Of a stretch of 29,923 nt of DNA, positions 1 to 7,880 are shown one piece after another; within the stretch, counting starts at the first letter, position 1; every line of letters starts with the position of its first letter. The position numbers and the translations under genes are program-made. The notes below the pieces were generated by a model. That model was not told the origin of the DNA. It did not search any database and worked only from the letters and a program-made list of their open reading frames with translations. Where the stretch lies: positions 1 through 29,923 of the forward strand of contig CAUDZT010000022.1 of the NCBI GenBank assembly GCA_958453935.1. The letters run 5' to 3'. The DNA comes from an uncultured Collinsella sp. Lineage in GTDB: Bacteria > Actinomycetota > Coriobacteriia > Coriobacteriales > Coriobacteriaceae.

Positions 1-69
1 GTCGGCGACGCGAACCTGAGGAATGTCCTCGCGGATCTGCTGACGCTCGATTGCGCGGATGTAATCCAT
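1..69 (-). CDS. rplS: 50S ribosomal protein L19, N-terminal fragment (cut by window edge)
   Basis: Only the first 23 codons are inside the window. They read MDYIRAIERQQIREDIPQVR followed by VAD, which is the typical start of bacterial L19, a protein at the 30S/50S interface of the ribosome. The ATG at 69-67 is preceded by an AAGGA ribosome-binding site. A promoter of its own lies at 139-166. In most bacteria rplS directly follows trmD; here trmD is about 8 kb away with lepB, glyQS, ppsR and ppdK in between. The identification rests on a short peptide, but the match to the family start is distinctive. Confidence 0.88.
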   Translation of the reverse strand, partial: MDYIRAIERQQIREDIPQVRVAD

Positions 70-138
70 GTGCAATTCCTTACTCTTCTAGAGGTGCCGT
101 ACCACCTTGGCCGGCACGTAGTTGAACAAACGTATTCG

Positions 139-166
139 AGTATACACGCGCGGGTTTCTGCTGCAA
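139..166 (-). promoter_or_regulatory. Candidate sigma-70-type promoter of rplS
   Basis: On the minus strand a TTGCAG -35 box (161-166) is followed after 16 bases by a TATACT -10 box (139-144), about 70 bases upstream of the rplS start. It lies just beyond the ppdK terminator hairpin, which suggests rplS is transcribed separately from ppdK. Inferred from motif and spacing only. Confidence 0.55.
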
Positions 167-211
167 GAACAATTTTTTGCGCAGACAAAAAGACAAAACC
201 CGCACATGATA

Positions 212-241
212 ACCGCCCGCCTCACGAATGAGACGGGCGGT
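212..241 (-). terminator. Terminator-like hairpin downstream of ppdK
   Basis: ACCGCCCG-C-CTC pairs with GAG-A-CGGGCGGT across a six-base loop, a 12-position stem with one mismatch. It lies about 40 bases after the ppdK stop. On the minus strand a broken T-rich run (TTTTG, TTTTTG) follows after roughly ten bases, so the U-tract is imperfect. The hairpin separates ppdK from the rplS promoter. Confidence 0.65.
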
Positions 242-279
242 ATGAAGGGGGGCTACGCTAGGCGTCTAAACGCTAAACG

Positions 280-3030
280 CTAGGCGGAACGCTTGGCCTC
301 GAGCTTGGCCTGGGCGGCAGCCAGACGTGCGAGGGGCACACGATAGGGCGAACAGGACACGTAGTCCACGTCGGCCACGTTAAACAGGCCCTTGATGGAC
401 TTGGGGTCGCCGCCGTGTTCGCCGCACACGCCAAAGTGCATGTCGGGATTGGTGGCGCGGCCCTTCTCGACGGCCAAGCGCACGAGCTCCAGCACCGCCG
501 TGTCGATGGTCTCGAAGGGGTTGTCCTTCAGGATCTTCTTGTGCAAGTACAGCGGAATGAACTTGGCCTCGGCATCGTCGCGGGAGAAGCCGAAGGTCGT
601 CTGGGTGAGGTCGTTGGTGCCAAAGCAGAAGAAATCTGCGTGATGGGCGATCTCGTCGGCGACCATGCAGGCGCGCGGCAGCTCGAGCATCGTGCCCACG
701 GGAATGTTGAGCTCGACACCTTCCTCGGAGGAAACCTCGGCGATCACGCGCTCAATGACCTCGCGGGTCTGGACATGCTCTGCCGTGATGGAAACGAGCG
801 GAACCATGATCTCGGGGCGTGGGTCGACACCATCCTTGATAAGGCGGGCAGCAGCCGTGGCCACGGCGCGGACCTGCATGAGCGGCAGATCGCCAAAGAC
901 GACGGACAGGCGCACGCCGCGCAGGCCGAGCATCGGGTTGGACTCGACCATGCCGTCAATGCGACGCAGGCGGGCGCGCAGGACGGCAAGCTCTTCCTCG
1001 CTGGCGCCAGCGGCTTCCTTCTTGGTGATGGCGACCTCGAGCTCTCGAGGATTATCCAAGAACTCATGAAGCGGCGGATCGAGCAGGCGGACGACCACAT
1101 CGCGACCGGACATGGTCTTGAACATCGCCAGGAAGTCCTCGGTCTGAACCTTGAGCAGGTCGGCCAGGGCCTGCTGCTTCACGGCCTCATCGTTAGACAG
1201 GATAAAGCTCTGGATGATGTTCTTGCGATCGCCCAGGAACATGTGCTCGGTGCGGCACAGACCGATGGCCTCGGCGCCAAACTCGAGTGCGAGCGCGGCG
1301 TCCTCGGGGTTGTCGGCATTAACGCGCACGTGGTTGGCGTGGCCACCGGTCTCGTCCAGACGAATCTCGTCGGCCCAGGACAGGATAGTGTCCAGATCGC
1401 CGGTGAGCTCGGCCGAAACCAGATCAACAGCGCCGTCGACGACGATACCCTGGGTACCGTCGATGGAGATGACATCACCCTCATGCAGCACGCGGTCGCT
1501 GCCCTCGATGTGCACGACCTTCTCGGCGGCGTCGATATGGAAGCGTTCGACACCGCAGACGCAGGGCGTACCCATACCGCGGGCGATAACGGCGGCATGG
1601 CTCGTCTTGCCACCGTGACTGGTCAGGATGCCCTCGGCGGCAACCATACCCTTCAGGTCGTCGGGGTTGGTCTCCCAGCGAACCAGAATGACCTTGTGGC
1701 CCTCGGCGGAACGCGCGACGGCGTCATCACTCGAGAACACGACCTCACCCACGGCGGCACCGGGGCTGGCGTTAAGGCCGCTGGCCAGGGCCTCGTACTT
1801 CTTGGAGGCGTCGAACTGCGGGTGCAGGAGCTGATCGAGCTGCGCGGGATCGATGCGGCTCACGGCCTCCTCGCGGGTGATGAGGCCCTCCTCGACCATC
1901 TCGATAGCGATGCGCAGGGCGGCGGTAGCAGTGCGCTTGCCCACGCGGGTCTGGAGCATCCAGAGCTTGCCCTGCTCGATGGTGAACTCGATATCGCACA
2001 TATCGCGGTAATGATCCTCGAGCGTCAGGAACACGCGCTCGAGCTCCTCACCTGCGGACTCGAGGCCCGGGGTGGTCTTGAGGTCGGCAATGGGCTCGGT
2101 GTTGCGGATGCCGGCGACGACATCCTCGCCCTGCGCGTTGACCAGAAAGTCGCCGTAGAACTCCTTAGTGCCGTCGGCCGGGTTGCGCGTAAAGGCGACG
2201 CCGGTCGCAGAGGTCTCCCCCTTGTTGCCAAAGGCCATGGCTTGGACGTTGACGGCAGTACCGAGCTCGTCGGAGATGCCGTGCTGTTTGCGGTAGATGC
2301 AGGCGCGCTCGTTCATCCAGCTGCCAAAGACGGCCTGGATGGCAAGGCGCAGCTGAAGCTCCGGGTCGTGCGGGAAGACGGGCTTGCCGTCAGCGACCTC
2401 GAGCTCGGGATACAGGGCAGCCTCGACGTTCTCGGAGAAGATGCCCTTGAAGGTCTCGACGAGTTCCTGCAGGTCCTCGGCCGAAAGCTCGGAATCGACG
2501 CGAACGCCGGCGACCAGGCGGGCCTGGGTCAGGGCATTCTCGAACAAGTCGGCATCGACACCCATGACGACGTTGGAGAACATCTGGATAAAGCGGCGGT
2601 AGCTATCCCAGGCAAAGCGCGGGTTTTGCGTCTGGGCGATAAGGCCCTGGACGGAATCGTCGTTGAGGCCCAGGTTGAGAACCGTGTCCATCATGCCGGG
2701 CATGGAGAACGGAGCGCCCGAGCGGACCGACACGAGCAGCGGATCGGAGGCATCGCCGAGCTTCTTGCCGCAGCGGGCCTCGAGGTCGACCTCGGCGGCA
2801 ACGATCTCGTCGAGCGCGCCCTCCGGCCACACGTTGCCGGCGCCGGAGTACTCAACGCAAGTCTGGCAGGTAATGGTAAAGCCACCGGGAACCGGCAGGC
2901 CGATACGGCTCATCTCGGCAAGGTTAGCGCCCTTGCCACCAAGCACGAAGTTCATGGACTTGTCGCCCTCGGTGACACAGGTGCCCTGGGCGTCGGTTCC
3001 AAAACGGTAAACCCTCTTGCAATCGCTCAC
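280..3030 (-). CDS. ppdK: Pyruvate, phosphate dikinase
   Basis: 916 residues, full length for PPDK. The enzyme interconverts pyruvate + ATP + Pi and PEP + AMP + PPi in the cytoplasm, and in anaerobes often serves glycolysis as well as gluconeogenesis. The N-terminal ATP-grasp domain starts with KGANLAEMSRIGLPVPGG (about residues 33-50). The central phosphohistidine domain has GGKTSHAAVIARGMG, with the catalytic His at about 478 and the regulatory Thr two residues earlier. The C-terminal PEP/pyruvate barrel ends with CGEHGGDP, with the catalytic Cys at about 869. The start is GTG at 3030, with AAGGGG a few bases upstream. The neighbour ppsR encodes its regulatory kinase/phosphorylase. A promoter and a repeat-rich leader lie upstream (3153-3283). 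Confidence 0.97.
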   Translation of the reverse strand: MSDCKRVYRFGTDAQGTCVTEGDKSMNFVLGGKGANLAEMSRIGLPVPGGFTITCQTCVEYSGAGNVWPEGALDEIVAAEVDLEARCGKKLGDASDPLLVSVRSGAPFSMPGMMDTVLNLGLNDDSVQGLIAQTQNPRFAWDSYRRFIQMFSNVVMGVDADLFENALTQARLVAGVRVDSELSAEDLQELVETFKGIFSENVEAALYPELEVADGKPVFPHDPELQLRLAIQAVFGSWMNERACIYRKQHGISDELGTAVNVQAMAFGNKGETSATGVAFTRNPADGTKEFYGDFLVNAQGEDVVAGIRNTEPIADLKTTPGLESAGEELERVFLTLEDHYRDMCDIEFTIEQGKLWMLQTRVGKRTATAALRIAIEMVEEGLITREEAVSRIDPAQLDQLLHPQFDASKKYEALASGLNASPGAAVGEVVFSSDDAVARSAEGHKVILVRWETNPDDLKGMVAAEGILTSHGGKTSHAAVIARGMGTPCVCGVERFHIDAAEKVVHIEGSDRVLHEGDVISIDGTQGIVVDGAVDLVSAELTGDLDTILSWADEIRLDETGGHANHVRVNADNPEDAALALEFGAEAIGLCRTEHMFLGDRKNIIQSFILSNDEAVKQQALADLLKVQTEDFLAMFKTMSGRDVVVRLLDPPLHEFLDNPRELEVAITKKEAAGASEEELAVLRARLRRIDGMVESNPMLGLRGVRLSVVFGDLPLMQVRAVATAAARLIKDGVDPRPEIMVPLVSITAEHVQTREVIERVIAEVSSEEGVELNIPVGTMLELPRACMVADEIAHHADFFCFGTNDLTQTTFGFSRDDAEAKFIPLYLHKKILKDNPFETIDTAVLELVRLAVEKGRATNPDMHFGVCGEHGGDPKSIKGLFNVADVDYVSCSPYRVPLARLAAAQAKLEAKRSA

Positions 3031-3152
3031 GATACTTCCCCTTCCATGCGCGTACGCGCACGACCGTGGTAACGAATCGACCCGCCGGATGCAGGCCGTG
3101 AGGGAACTATACGGCGGGTTTTGGGCAGGCTTGAGCAGAGGGTGCGCGGTTT

Positions 3153-3265
3153 GGTAAACGTGCTAAAACTAGCGGTAAACGGTAGGTAAAGGTGGTTACC
3201 TTATGAAGATACCAATATAAGAAACTCGCAGGTCAAATACAAGTTAATTGCTAAACCGCTTTACC
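3153..3265. repeat. Cluster of GGTAAA-type repeats in the ppdK control region
   Basis: The stretch between ppdK and ppsR (3031-3333, 303 bases) has no gene and becomes AT-rich from about 3150. It holds GGTAAAC at 3153-3159 and 3174-3180, GGTAAAG at 3185-3191, GGTTACC at 3194-3200 and the reverse complement CTTTACC at 3259-3265. GGTAA (3185-3189) and TTACC (3196-3200) also form an inverted repeat. The copies flank the candidate ppdK promoter on both sides, which suggests an operator array or a structured leader. No known regulator can be assigned from the sequence. Confidence 0.5.
3214..3242 (-). promoter_or_regulatory. Candidate ppdK promoter
   Basis: On the minus strand a TTGTAT -35 box (3237-3242) and a TATATT -10 box (3214-3219) are separated by 17 bases. 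Transcription would begin near 3207, giving a leader of about 175 bases before the ppdK GTG. This is long for a simple leader and contains several of the GGTAAA repeats. Confidence 0.5.
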
Positions 3266-3271
3266 AATTCA

Positions 3272-3283
3272 GGCTAATTAGCC
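3272..3283. promoter_or_regulatory. 12-bp perfect palindrome, possible operator upstream of ppdK
   Basis: GGCTAATTAGCC is its own reverse complement. It lies about 30 bases upstream of the candidate ppdK -35 box, a usual place for an activator or repressor dimer. The bound protein is unknown. Confidence 0.35.
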
Positions 3284-3290
3284 ACTCCAA

Positions 3291-3321
3291 TGATTTTTTA
3301 ATCCCCGTCCCAGAAAAATCA
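3291..3321 (-). terminator. Weak A/T-stem hairpin after ppsR
   Basis: TGATTTTT (3291-3298) pairs with AAAAATCA (3314-3321), starting 12 bases after the ppsR stop. The stem is A/T-rich with no clear U-tract after it, so it could be a weak terminator or merely chance. It would separate glyQS-ppsR from ppdK. Confidence 0.3.
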
Positions 3322-3333
3322 TCACAGAAAGGA

Positions 3334-4209
3334 CTACTGCTGTTGAGCGCGGCGGGCGGCACGGCGGGCTCTTGCCTCTTGAATCTCTTCGAGGTGAGCA
3401 ATGATCTCGGCAGCGCTTTCCTCGATGGCTTTGCCGTCGGTACGCACAACAAAGCAGCCTAAGCGCTTCATGAGGGCACGAGCTTCCTCAAGCTCGCCGC
3501 GCACGCTCTCGGGCTCGGCATAGGAGCCGGCAACGGCACGGGCGTAGTCATCGCCCAAGCGGCTATCGCGAATTTCGGAAATCACATCGACGGTCGAAAT
3601 CAGGCCGAACAGGCGCATCGGGTCAACCTCGTAAATCGACTTGGGTGGCTCCATACCGTGCGCCAGCGGAACGTTGGCGACTTTGTAGCCCTGATAGGCC
3701 AAATACATCGACAGCGGCGTCTTGGATGTGCGCGACACGCCCAGCAGCACGATATCGGCACCCGACAGATCATCGCAGCCGCGCCCGTCATCGTGCTCGA
3801 CAAAGTACTCCATGGCATCGATACGATGGAAATACCGGTCATCGGTCTTATGGATCACACCCGCCACTCCTTTTGGCGGCACGCCAATAAGCGACGACAG
3901 CACCGCGAGCGACGGGCCGATCAGGTCGACAGAGCGAATGTGCAGCATGCCCAAGTAGTCGAGCACGCGAGCCCGAAGCGCCGGGTCGACGATGGTATGG
4001 AACACGGCGATATCGCGATGGTCGGCATCGACTCTCGGGCCCACAAACGACTTAACCTGCTCCACCGAGGTCACCTTAGGCAGACGTAAAACACGAAAAG
4101 CCCCTTCATTAAATTGCCCGGACGCCGCAAGCACCACCTCACAAGCGGTATCACCGAGCGAGTCGGAGATAACGATAACGGTGGGACGAGCGGTGACCGG
4201 GCAATCCAT
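3334..4209 (-). CDS. ppsR: Pyruvate, phosphate dikinase regulatory protein (kinase/pyrophosphorylase, DUF299)
   Basis: 291 residues. The family both phosphorylates (using ADP) and dephosphorylates (using Pi) the Thr next to the catalytic His of PPDK, switching the dikinase off and on. The N-terminus has the family pattern VIVISDSLGDTA (about 11-22). GVSRTSKTPLSMYLA (about 157-171) is the P-loop-like nucleotide-binding motif. LAHGMEPPKSIYEVDP follows, as in other DUF299 proteins. The ATG at 4209 has an AAGGAG site upstream. The target gene ppdK is immediately downstream, so it is a PPDK regulator rather than a PEP-synthase regulator. The C-terminal end is Arg/Ala/Gln-rich and probably disordered. 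About 34 bases separate it from glyS, consistent with cotranscription. Confidence 0.94.
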   Translation of the reverse strand: MDCPVTARPTVIVISDSLGDTACEVVLAASGQFNEGAFRVLRLPKVTSVEQVKSFVGPRVDADHRDIAVFHTIVDPALRARVLDYLGMLHIRSVDLIGPSLAVLSSLIGVPPKGVAGVIHKTDDRYFHRIDAMEYFVEHDDGRGCDDLSGADIVLLGVSRTSKTPLSMYLAYQGYKVANVPLAHGMEPPKSIYEVDPMRLFGLISTVDVISEIRDSRLGDDYARAVAGSYAEPESVRGELEEARALMKRLGCFVVRTDGKAIEESAAEIIAHLEEIQEARARRAARRAQQQ

Positions 4210-4243
4210 GCGGGGCTCCTTTTGCGCTTATGCGCAGGCTAGC

Positions 4244-6340
4244 TTACTTTTTGCGGGCAAGCTCACCAATGTTGGCGATGCCGGAGAAAACGGCCTCGAA
4301 GCGGTTGAGCAGCTTAAGGCGATTATCGCGAAGCTGCTCGTCCTTGTCCATGACCATAACCTCGTCAAAGAAACGGTCGATGGGGGCACGCAGGGCGGCC
4401 AGAGCGGCAAACGCGGCAGGGTAATCCTCGGCAGCAAGGGCGGCATCGACAGCGGTCTGAGCGGCCTCGGAGGCGTCGGCAAGCGCAAGCTCGACCTCGC
4501 CCATCAGGCTGCGGTCGTACTCCGCACCCAGCTCGGGCTTGGAGATATGCGCGGCGCGGGCGTAGGCAGTCGCCAGGTTGTCGAAGGTCTCGGCGTCGTT
4601 CTTGCGGGCCTCGTCGAGGGCGGCGCAGCGGGCGAAGAAGACCGACGGGGCAATGATGTGCACCGCGGATACGGCGGCGACGGTATCGGCCGGGATCTTC
4701 TCGTCACGGGCCATGCTCACCAGACGGCCGTGGAAGAAGTCGCGAACCTGCTGGGAGACCGCGGCGGCGTCAAACTCAATGCCCTGCTCGCTGTAGAGCT
4801 CGAGTGCAAAGTCGATGAGCGACGTGGGGTCGATCGGCAGACGATCGCGCAGGATGTTGATGATGCCGATAGCGGCGCGACGCAGCGCGTACGGGTCGGA
4901 AGAGCCGGTCGGGGGCTCGCCGATGGAAAAAATACCGGCAATGGTATCGAGTTTGTCGGCGCAGGCCACGATGCAGCCAGCGGTGCCCTCGGGCAGCTCG
5001 TCGCCGGCAAAGCGGGGACGATAGTGATCGCGAATGGCGTGGGCGACCTCGTCGTTCTCCCCCATCGCGGAGGCATAATAACCGCCCATCACGCCCTGCT
5101 GGCTCGTGAACTCGACGACGGCGTTGGACACCAGGTCGGCCTTGCACAGGTGCGCGGCACGGCCGGCATCGGCGGCAAGGTGGGCACCCAGATGGGCCTC
5201 GCGAGCGATGACGAGCGCGAGCTGCTCAATACGCTCGGACTTGGCGAGCACGCTGCCAAGCTTCTCCTGGAAAGCAACCTTGGCCAAGCGCTCACGGAAC
5301 TCGTCGAGGGAGATCTTCAGATCCTCCTCGTAGAAGAACTTGGCGTCGTCCAGGCGGGCGCGTACGACACGCTCGTTGCCGTCGATCACACGCTCGGCAT
5401 TCTCGGGCTTGCTGTTGGAGACGATCACGAACTCACGCGTCAGCTTGCCCTCGCCGTCATAAATCGGGAAGTAGCGCTGGTTAGTGAGCATAGACTCGCA
5501 GATGATCTCGTGCGGGACCTTGAGGAACTCCTCGTCGAAGGTACCGACGAGCACCGTCGGCCACTCGCAGAGATTGATGACCTCCTCGAAGACCTTCTTG
5601 GGCGTATCGACGTGGCAGCCGGGGCGCGCAGCCTCGACCTCGGCGATACCGGCGAGGATAGCCTTGCGACGGCGCTCGGCAGAAAGCACGCCGGCGTCCT
5701 CGAGCACCTGCTCGTAGACGGCGGGGCTGGCAACAACGTGGTCACCGGGACCAAGTACGCGATGACCGCGCGTGGTGTTGCCGCTCGTCACGTCGGCAAA
5801 CGACACGGGCACGACGTCCTCGCCCAAAAGGCAGCAGATCCAGCGGACCGGACGCACGAACGTGGCATGCTCGTGGCCCCAGCGCTGAGAACGGTAGTTG
5901 GGCCACTGCAGGCCGGCGATGGTCTTCTCGCACAGGGCCGTCAGGATCGGGGTGGCCGGGGCGGAAGGAATGTTCTTCTCGGCAAAGACGTACTCACGGC
6001 CGTCGGTGTCCTCGCGACGGACCAGATCCTCGGCAGCCACACCGCACTTGCGGGCGAAGCCCTGGGCGGCCTTGGTGGCGTTACCGTCAGCGTCGAAGGC
6101 GATGCTGGCCGCGGGACCGCGCTTGACCTCGTGAACCTCATCGGTCGCAGTGGCGACGTCGGCAACGAGCGCAGCCAGACGACGCGGGCTCGAGATCACG
6201 CGGACCTCGCCATGGGCCAGACCGGCCTCGTCGAGGCCCTTGGCGATCATGGTGCCAAGCTGCTTGACGGCATTGTTCAGCGGTGCGGAGGGCATTTCCT
6301 CCGTACCGATCTCAAACAGGAAATCTTTAGCGTCTGCCAT
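4244..6340 (-). CDS. glyS: Glycine--tRNA ligase, beta subunit
   Basis: 698 residues, normal length. With GlyQ it forms the alpha2-beta2 glycyl-tRNA synthetase that charges tRNA-Gly. The protein opens with the family signature DFLFEIGTEEMPS and RVISSPRRLAALV in the first 60 residues. It carries KRGPAASIAFDADGNATKAA and, in the HD-like middle region, QGVMGGYYA. It ends in a DALR-like anticodon-binding region (YARAAHISK, then AAL.RAPIDRFFDEVMVMD). The start lies 3 bases after the glyQ stop, so the two subunits are translationally linked. Most actinobacteria outside Coriobacteriia use a single-chain GlyRS, so the two-subunit form is informative about lineage. Confidence 0.97.
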   Translation of the reverse strand: MADAKDFLFEIGTEEMPSAPLNNAVKQLGTMIAKGLDEAGLAHGEVRVISSPRRLAALVADVATATDEVHEVKRGPAASIAFDADGNATKAAQGFARKCGVAAEDLVRREDTDGREYVFAEKNIPSAPATPILTALCEKTIAGLQWPNYRSQRWGHEHATFVRPVRWICCLLGEDVVPVSFADVTSGNTTRGHRVLGPGDHVVASPAVYEQVLEDAGVLSAERRRKAILAGIAEVEAARPGCHVDTPKKVFEEVINLCEWPTVLVGTFDEEFLKVPHEIICESMLTNQRYFPIYDGEGKLTREFVIVSNSKPENAERVIDGNERVVRARLDDAKFFYEEDLKISLDEFRERLAKVAFQEKLGSVLAKSERIEQLALVIAREAHLGAHLAADAGRAAHLCKADLVSNAVVEFTSQQGVMGGYYASAMGENDEVAHAIRDHYRPRFAGDELPEGTAGCIVACADKLDTIAGIFSIGEPPTGSSDPYALRRAAIGIINILRDRLPIDPTSLIDFALELYSEQGIEFDAAAVSQQVRDFFHGRLVSMARDEKIPADTVAAVSAVHIIAPSVFFARCAALDEARKNDAETFDNLATAYARAAHISKPELGAEYDRSLMGEVELALADASEAAQTAVDAALAAEDYPAAFAALAALRAPIDRFFDEVMVMDKDEQLRDNRLKLLNRFEAVFSGIANIGELARKK

Positions 6341-6343
6341 GGC

Positions 6344-7255
6344 TTACGCCACCTCGCCTTCCTGGTCGGCATTCTCGTTGACTCCGGCGACCTCGGCCAT
6401 ATAGGCCTCGCAGCACGCCTTGGCGACGGCGCGGACGCGCAGGATGTAGTTGGCACGCTCGACTGCGGACAGGGCGCCGCGGGCATCGAGCAGGTTGAAG
6501 GCATGGCTGCACTTCATGACGCAGTCGTATGCGGGCAGCGGCAGCTTGCGCTCCAGGCAGGAATGGCACTCGGCCTCGTAGTCGTCAAACTTCTGACGCA
6601 TCATCTCGACGTTGGCGACCTCAAAGTTGTAAGCGCTAAACTCGCGCTCGTTCTCCAGGAACACGTCGCCATAGGTCATGGGCGTGCCGTCGGGCAGGTA
6701 GCTCCACACCAGATCGTAGACCGAGTTGACGCCCTGAGCGTACATGGCGATACGCTCCAGGCCATAGGTAATCTCGACGGGCACGGGGTCGACCTCGATG
6801 CCGCCCACCTGCTGGAAGTACGTAAACTGCGTGACCTCCATGCCGTTGAGCCAAACCTCCCAGCCAAGGCCCCAGGCGCCCAGGGTCGGGCTCTCCCAGT
6901 CATCCTCGACAAAGCGGACGTCATGGTCGTTGGGGTCCAGGCCAATGGCGGCCAGCGAACCCAGGTAGAGCTCCTGGGCGTTGACCGGCGAGGGCTTGAT
7001 GAGCACCTGGAACTGATAGTAGTGCTGCATGCGGTTAGGGTTCTCGCCGTAGCGGCCGTCGGCGGGACGGCGGCAGGGCTGCGCATAGCAGGTGCGCCAC
7101 TCGGCGGGACCGAGCGAGCGCAGCGTGGTCGCGGTATGGAAGGTACCGGCACCGACCTCGGAGTCATAGGGCTGCATAATGACGCAGCCCTGCTCGCCCC
7201 AGTACTGCTGGAGGCGCAGGATGATGTCTTGGAAGGAAAGCGATGAAGCGTTCAT
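6344..7255 (-). CDS. glyQ: Glycine--tRNA ligase, alpha subunit
   Basis: 303 residues, the usual size. This is the class II catalytic subunit that makes glycyl-adenylate. Family motifs are [18 protein letters not shown] at the N-terminus, [20 protein letters not shown], the [20 protein letters not shown] stretch and [20 protein letters not shown]. The ATG at 7255 is preceded by GAGGGGATATTAGAGGC. The gap to lepB is only 59 bases, so there is no room for a T-box leader such as those before glyQS in many Firmicutes. The downstream order glyQ-glyS-ppsR recalls Firmicutes. Confidence 0.97.
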   Translation of the reverse strand: MNASSLSFQDIILRLQQYWGEQGCVIMQPYDSEVGAGTFHTATTLRSLGPAEWRTCYAQPCRRPADGRYGENPNRMQHYYQFQVLIKPSPVNAQELYLGSLAAIGLDPNDHDVRFVEDDWESPTLGAWGLGWEVWLNGMEVTQFTYFQQVGGIEVDPVPVEITYGLERIAMYAQGVNSVYDLVWSYLPDGTPMTYGDVFLENEREFSAYNFEVANVEMMRQKFDDYEAECHSCLERKLPLPAYDCVMKCSHAFNLLDARGALSAVERANYILRVRAVAKACCEAYMAEVAGVNENADQEGEVA

Positions 7256-7301
7256 GCCTCTAATATCCCCTCGTCGAAACGATTACACGGTTAGGTACTG
7301 T

Positions 7302-7307
7302 ACTATA
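7302..7307 (-). promoter_or_regulatory. Possible -10 box for glyQ
   Basis: TATAGT on the minus strand lies just after the lepB stop, about 47 bases before the glyQ start. No convincing -35 box is seen at 16-18 bases upstream. glyQ may therefore also be read through from lepB. Confidence 0.25.
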
Positions 7308-7314
7308 GCGGTTT

Positions 7315-7878
7315 TTAGTCGATAGCGCCGATGCGGTTGAGCGGCCAGTAGCGCACAAGCGCCACAGCGATCAAATCAGAGCGATCGACGGGACCAAAGT
7401 AGCGCGAGTCGGCAGAGTTTTCGCGGTTGTCGCCCATCACCCACACGCACCCGTCGGGAACGGTGTAGGGATAACTCACCTGGGCGCCAGGCGCTTGGAC
7501 CGAAAGCGGCCAGCTCATGCCGGTCGTATAGTCCTCATCGAGCGCCTGGCCGTCAACGACCACGCGACCGTCCTGCAAATCGACCGTCTGGGCGGCCGTG
7601 GCGATAACGCGCTTGACAAGAACATCGTGCTCGGAGGTGCCATCGGGGTTGTGAAACACCACGATATCGCCCTGCTTGACGGGCTGGCCGAGCTCAAGGC
7701 TCACCTTTTGCGCCAAGATCTGGTCGCCAATCTCGATCGTGGACTCCATGGAGCCGGTGGGCACCACAAAGGGCTCGACCACAAAGGTGCGGATCAGGAA
7801 GGTGGCCACGAGCGCGATTGCGATGACCGCGATCCACTCAAAGGCGCCCCTCAACGCGGAATGCTGCGATGGAACCAT
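7315..7878 (-). CDS. lepB: Signal peptidase I
   Basis: 187 residues, a small Gram-positive-type signal peptidase I that cleaves signal peptides at the outer face of the membrane. One membrane helix spans about residues 14-33. The catalytic Ser is about residue 43 in PTGSMESTI, and the general-base Lys is about residue 89 in VLVKRVIA. Later family boxes are GDIVVFHNPDG and WVMGDNRENSADSRYFGPV. An in-frame extension to 7986 is open but would overlap trmD by about 100 bases. The ATG at 7878 sits right after an AGGAG site formed by the end of trmD, two bases past its stop, so it is the preferred start. It is coupled to the trmD operon. Confidence 0.94.
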   Translation of the reverse strand: MVPSQHSALRGAFEWIAVIAIALVATFLIRTFVVEPFVVPTGSMESTIEIGDQILAQKVSLELGQPVKQGDIVVFHNPDGTSEHDVLVKRVIATAAQTVDLQDGRVVVDGQALDEDYTTGMSWPLSVQAPGAQVSYPYTVPDGCVWVMGDNRENSADSRYFGPVDRSDLIAVALVRYWPLNRIGAID

Positions 7879-7880
7879 TC

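Noticed and set aside
415..3072. Long plus-strand reading frame of 885 codons opposite ppdK
   Set aside because: It is the mirror of a high-GC, codon-biased gene; its translation is low-complexity with no recognisable domain, and ppdK on the other strand is certain.
4215..4240. Small hairpin TGCGC-ATAA-GCGCA between glyS and ppsR
   Set aside because: It is only five base pairs with no U-tract; it is too weak to call a terminator or control element.
3992..7246. Plus-strand reading frame of 1084 codons opposite glyS and glyQ
   Set aside because: It spans the antisense of two solid genes and part of ppsR, is Gly/Leu/Val-rich without motifs, and reflects codon bias rather than coding.
7256..7314. 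T-box riboswitch before glyQ
   Set aside because: Only 59 bases separate lepB and glyQ, too short for a T-box leader, and no T-box-like element was seen.
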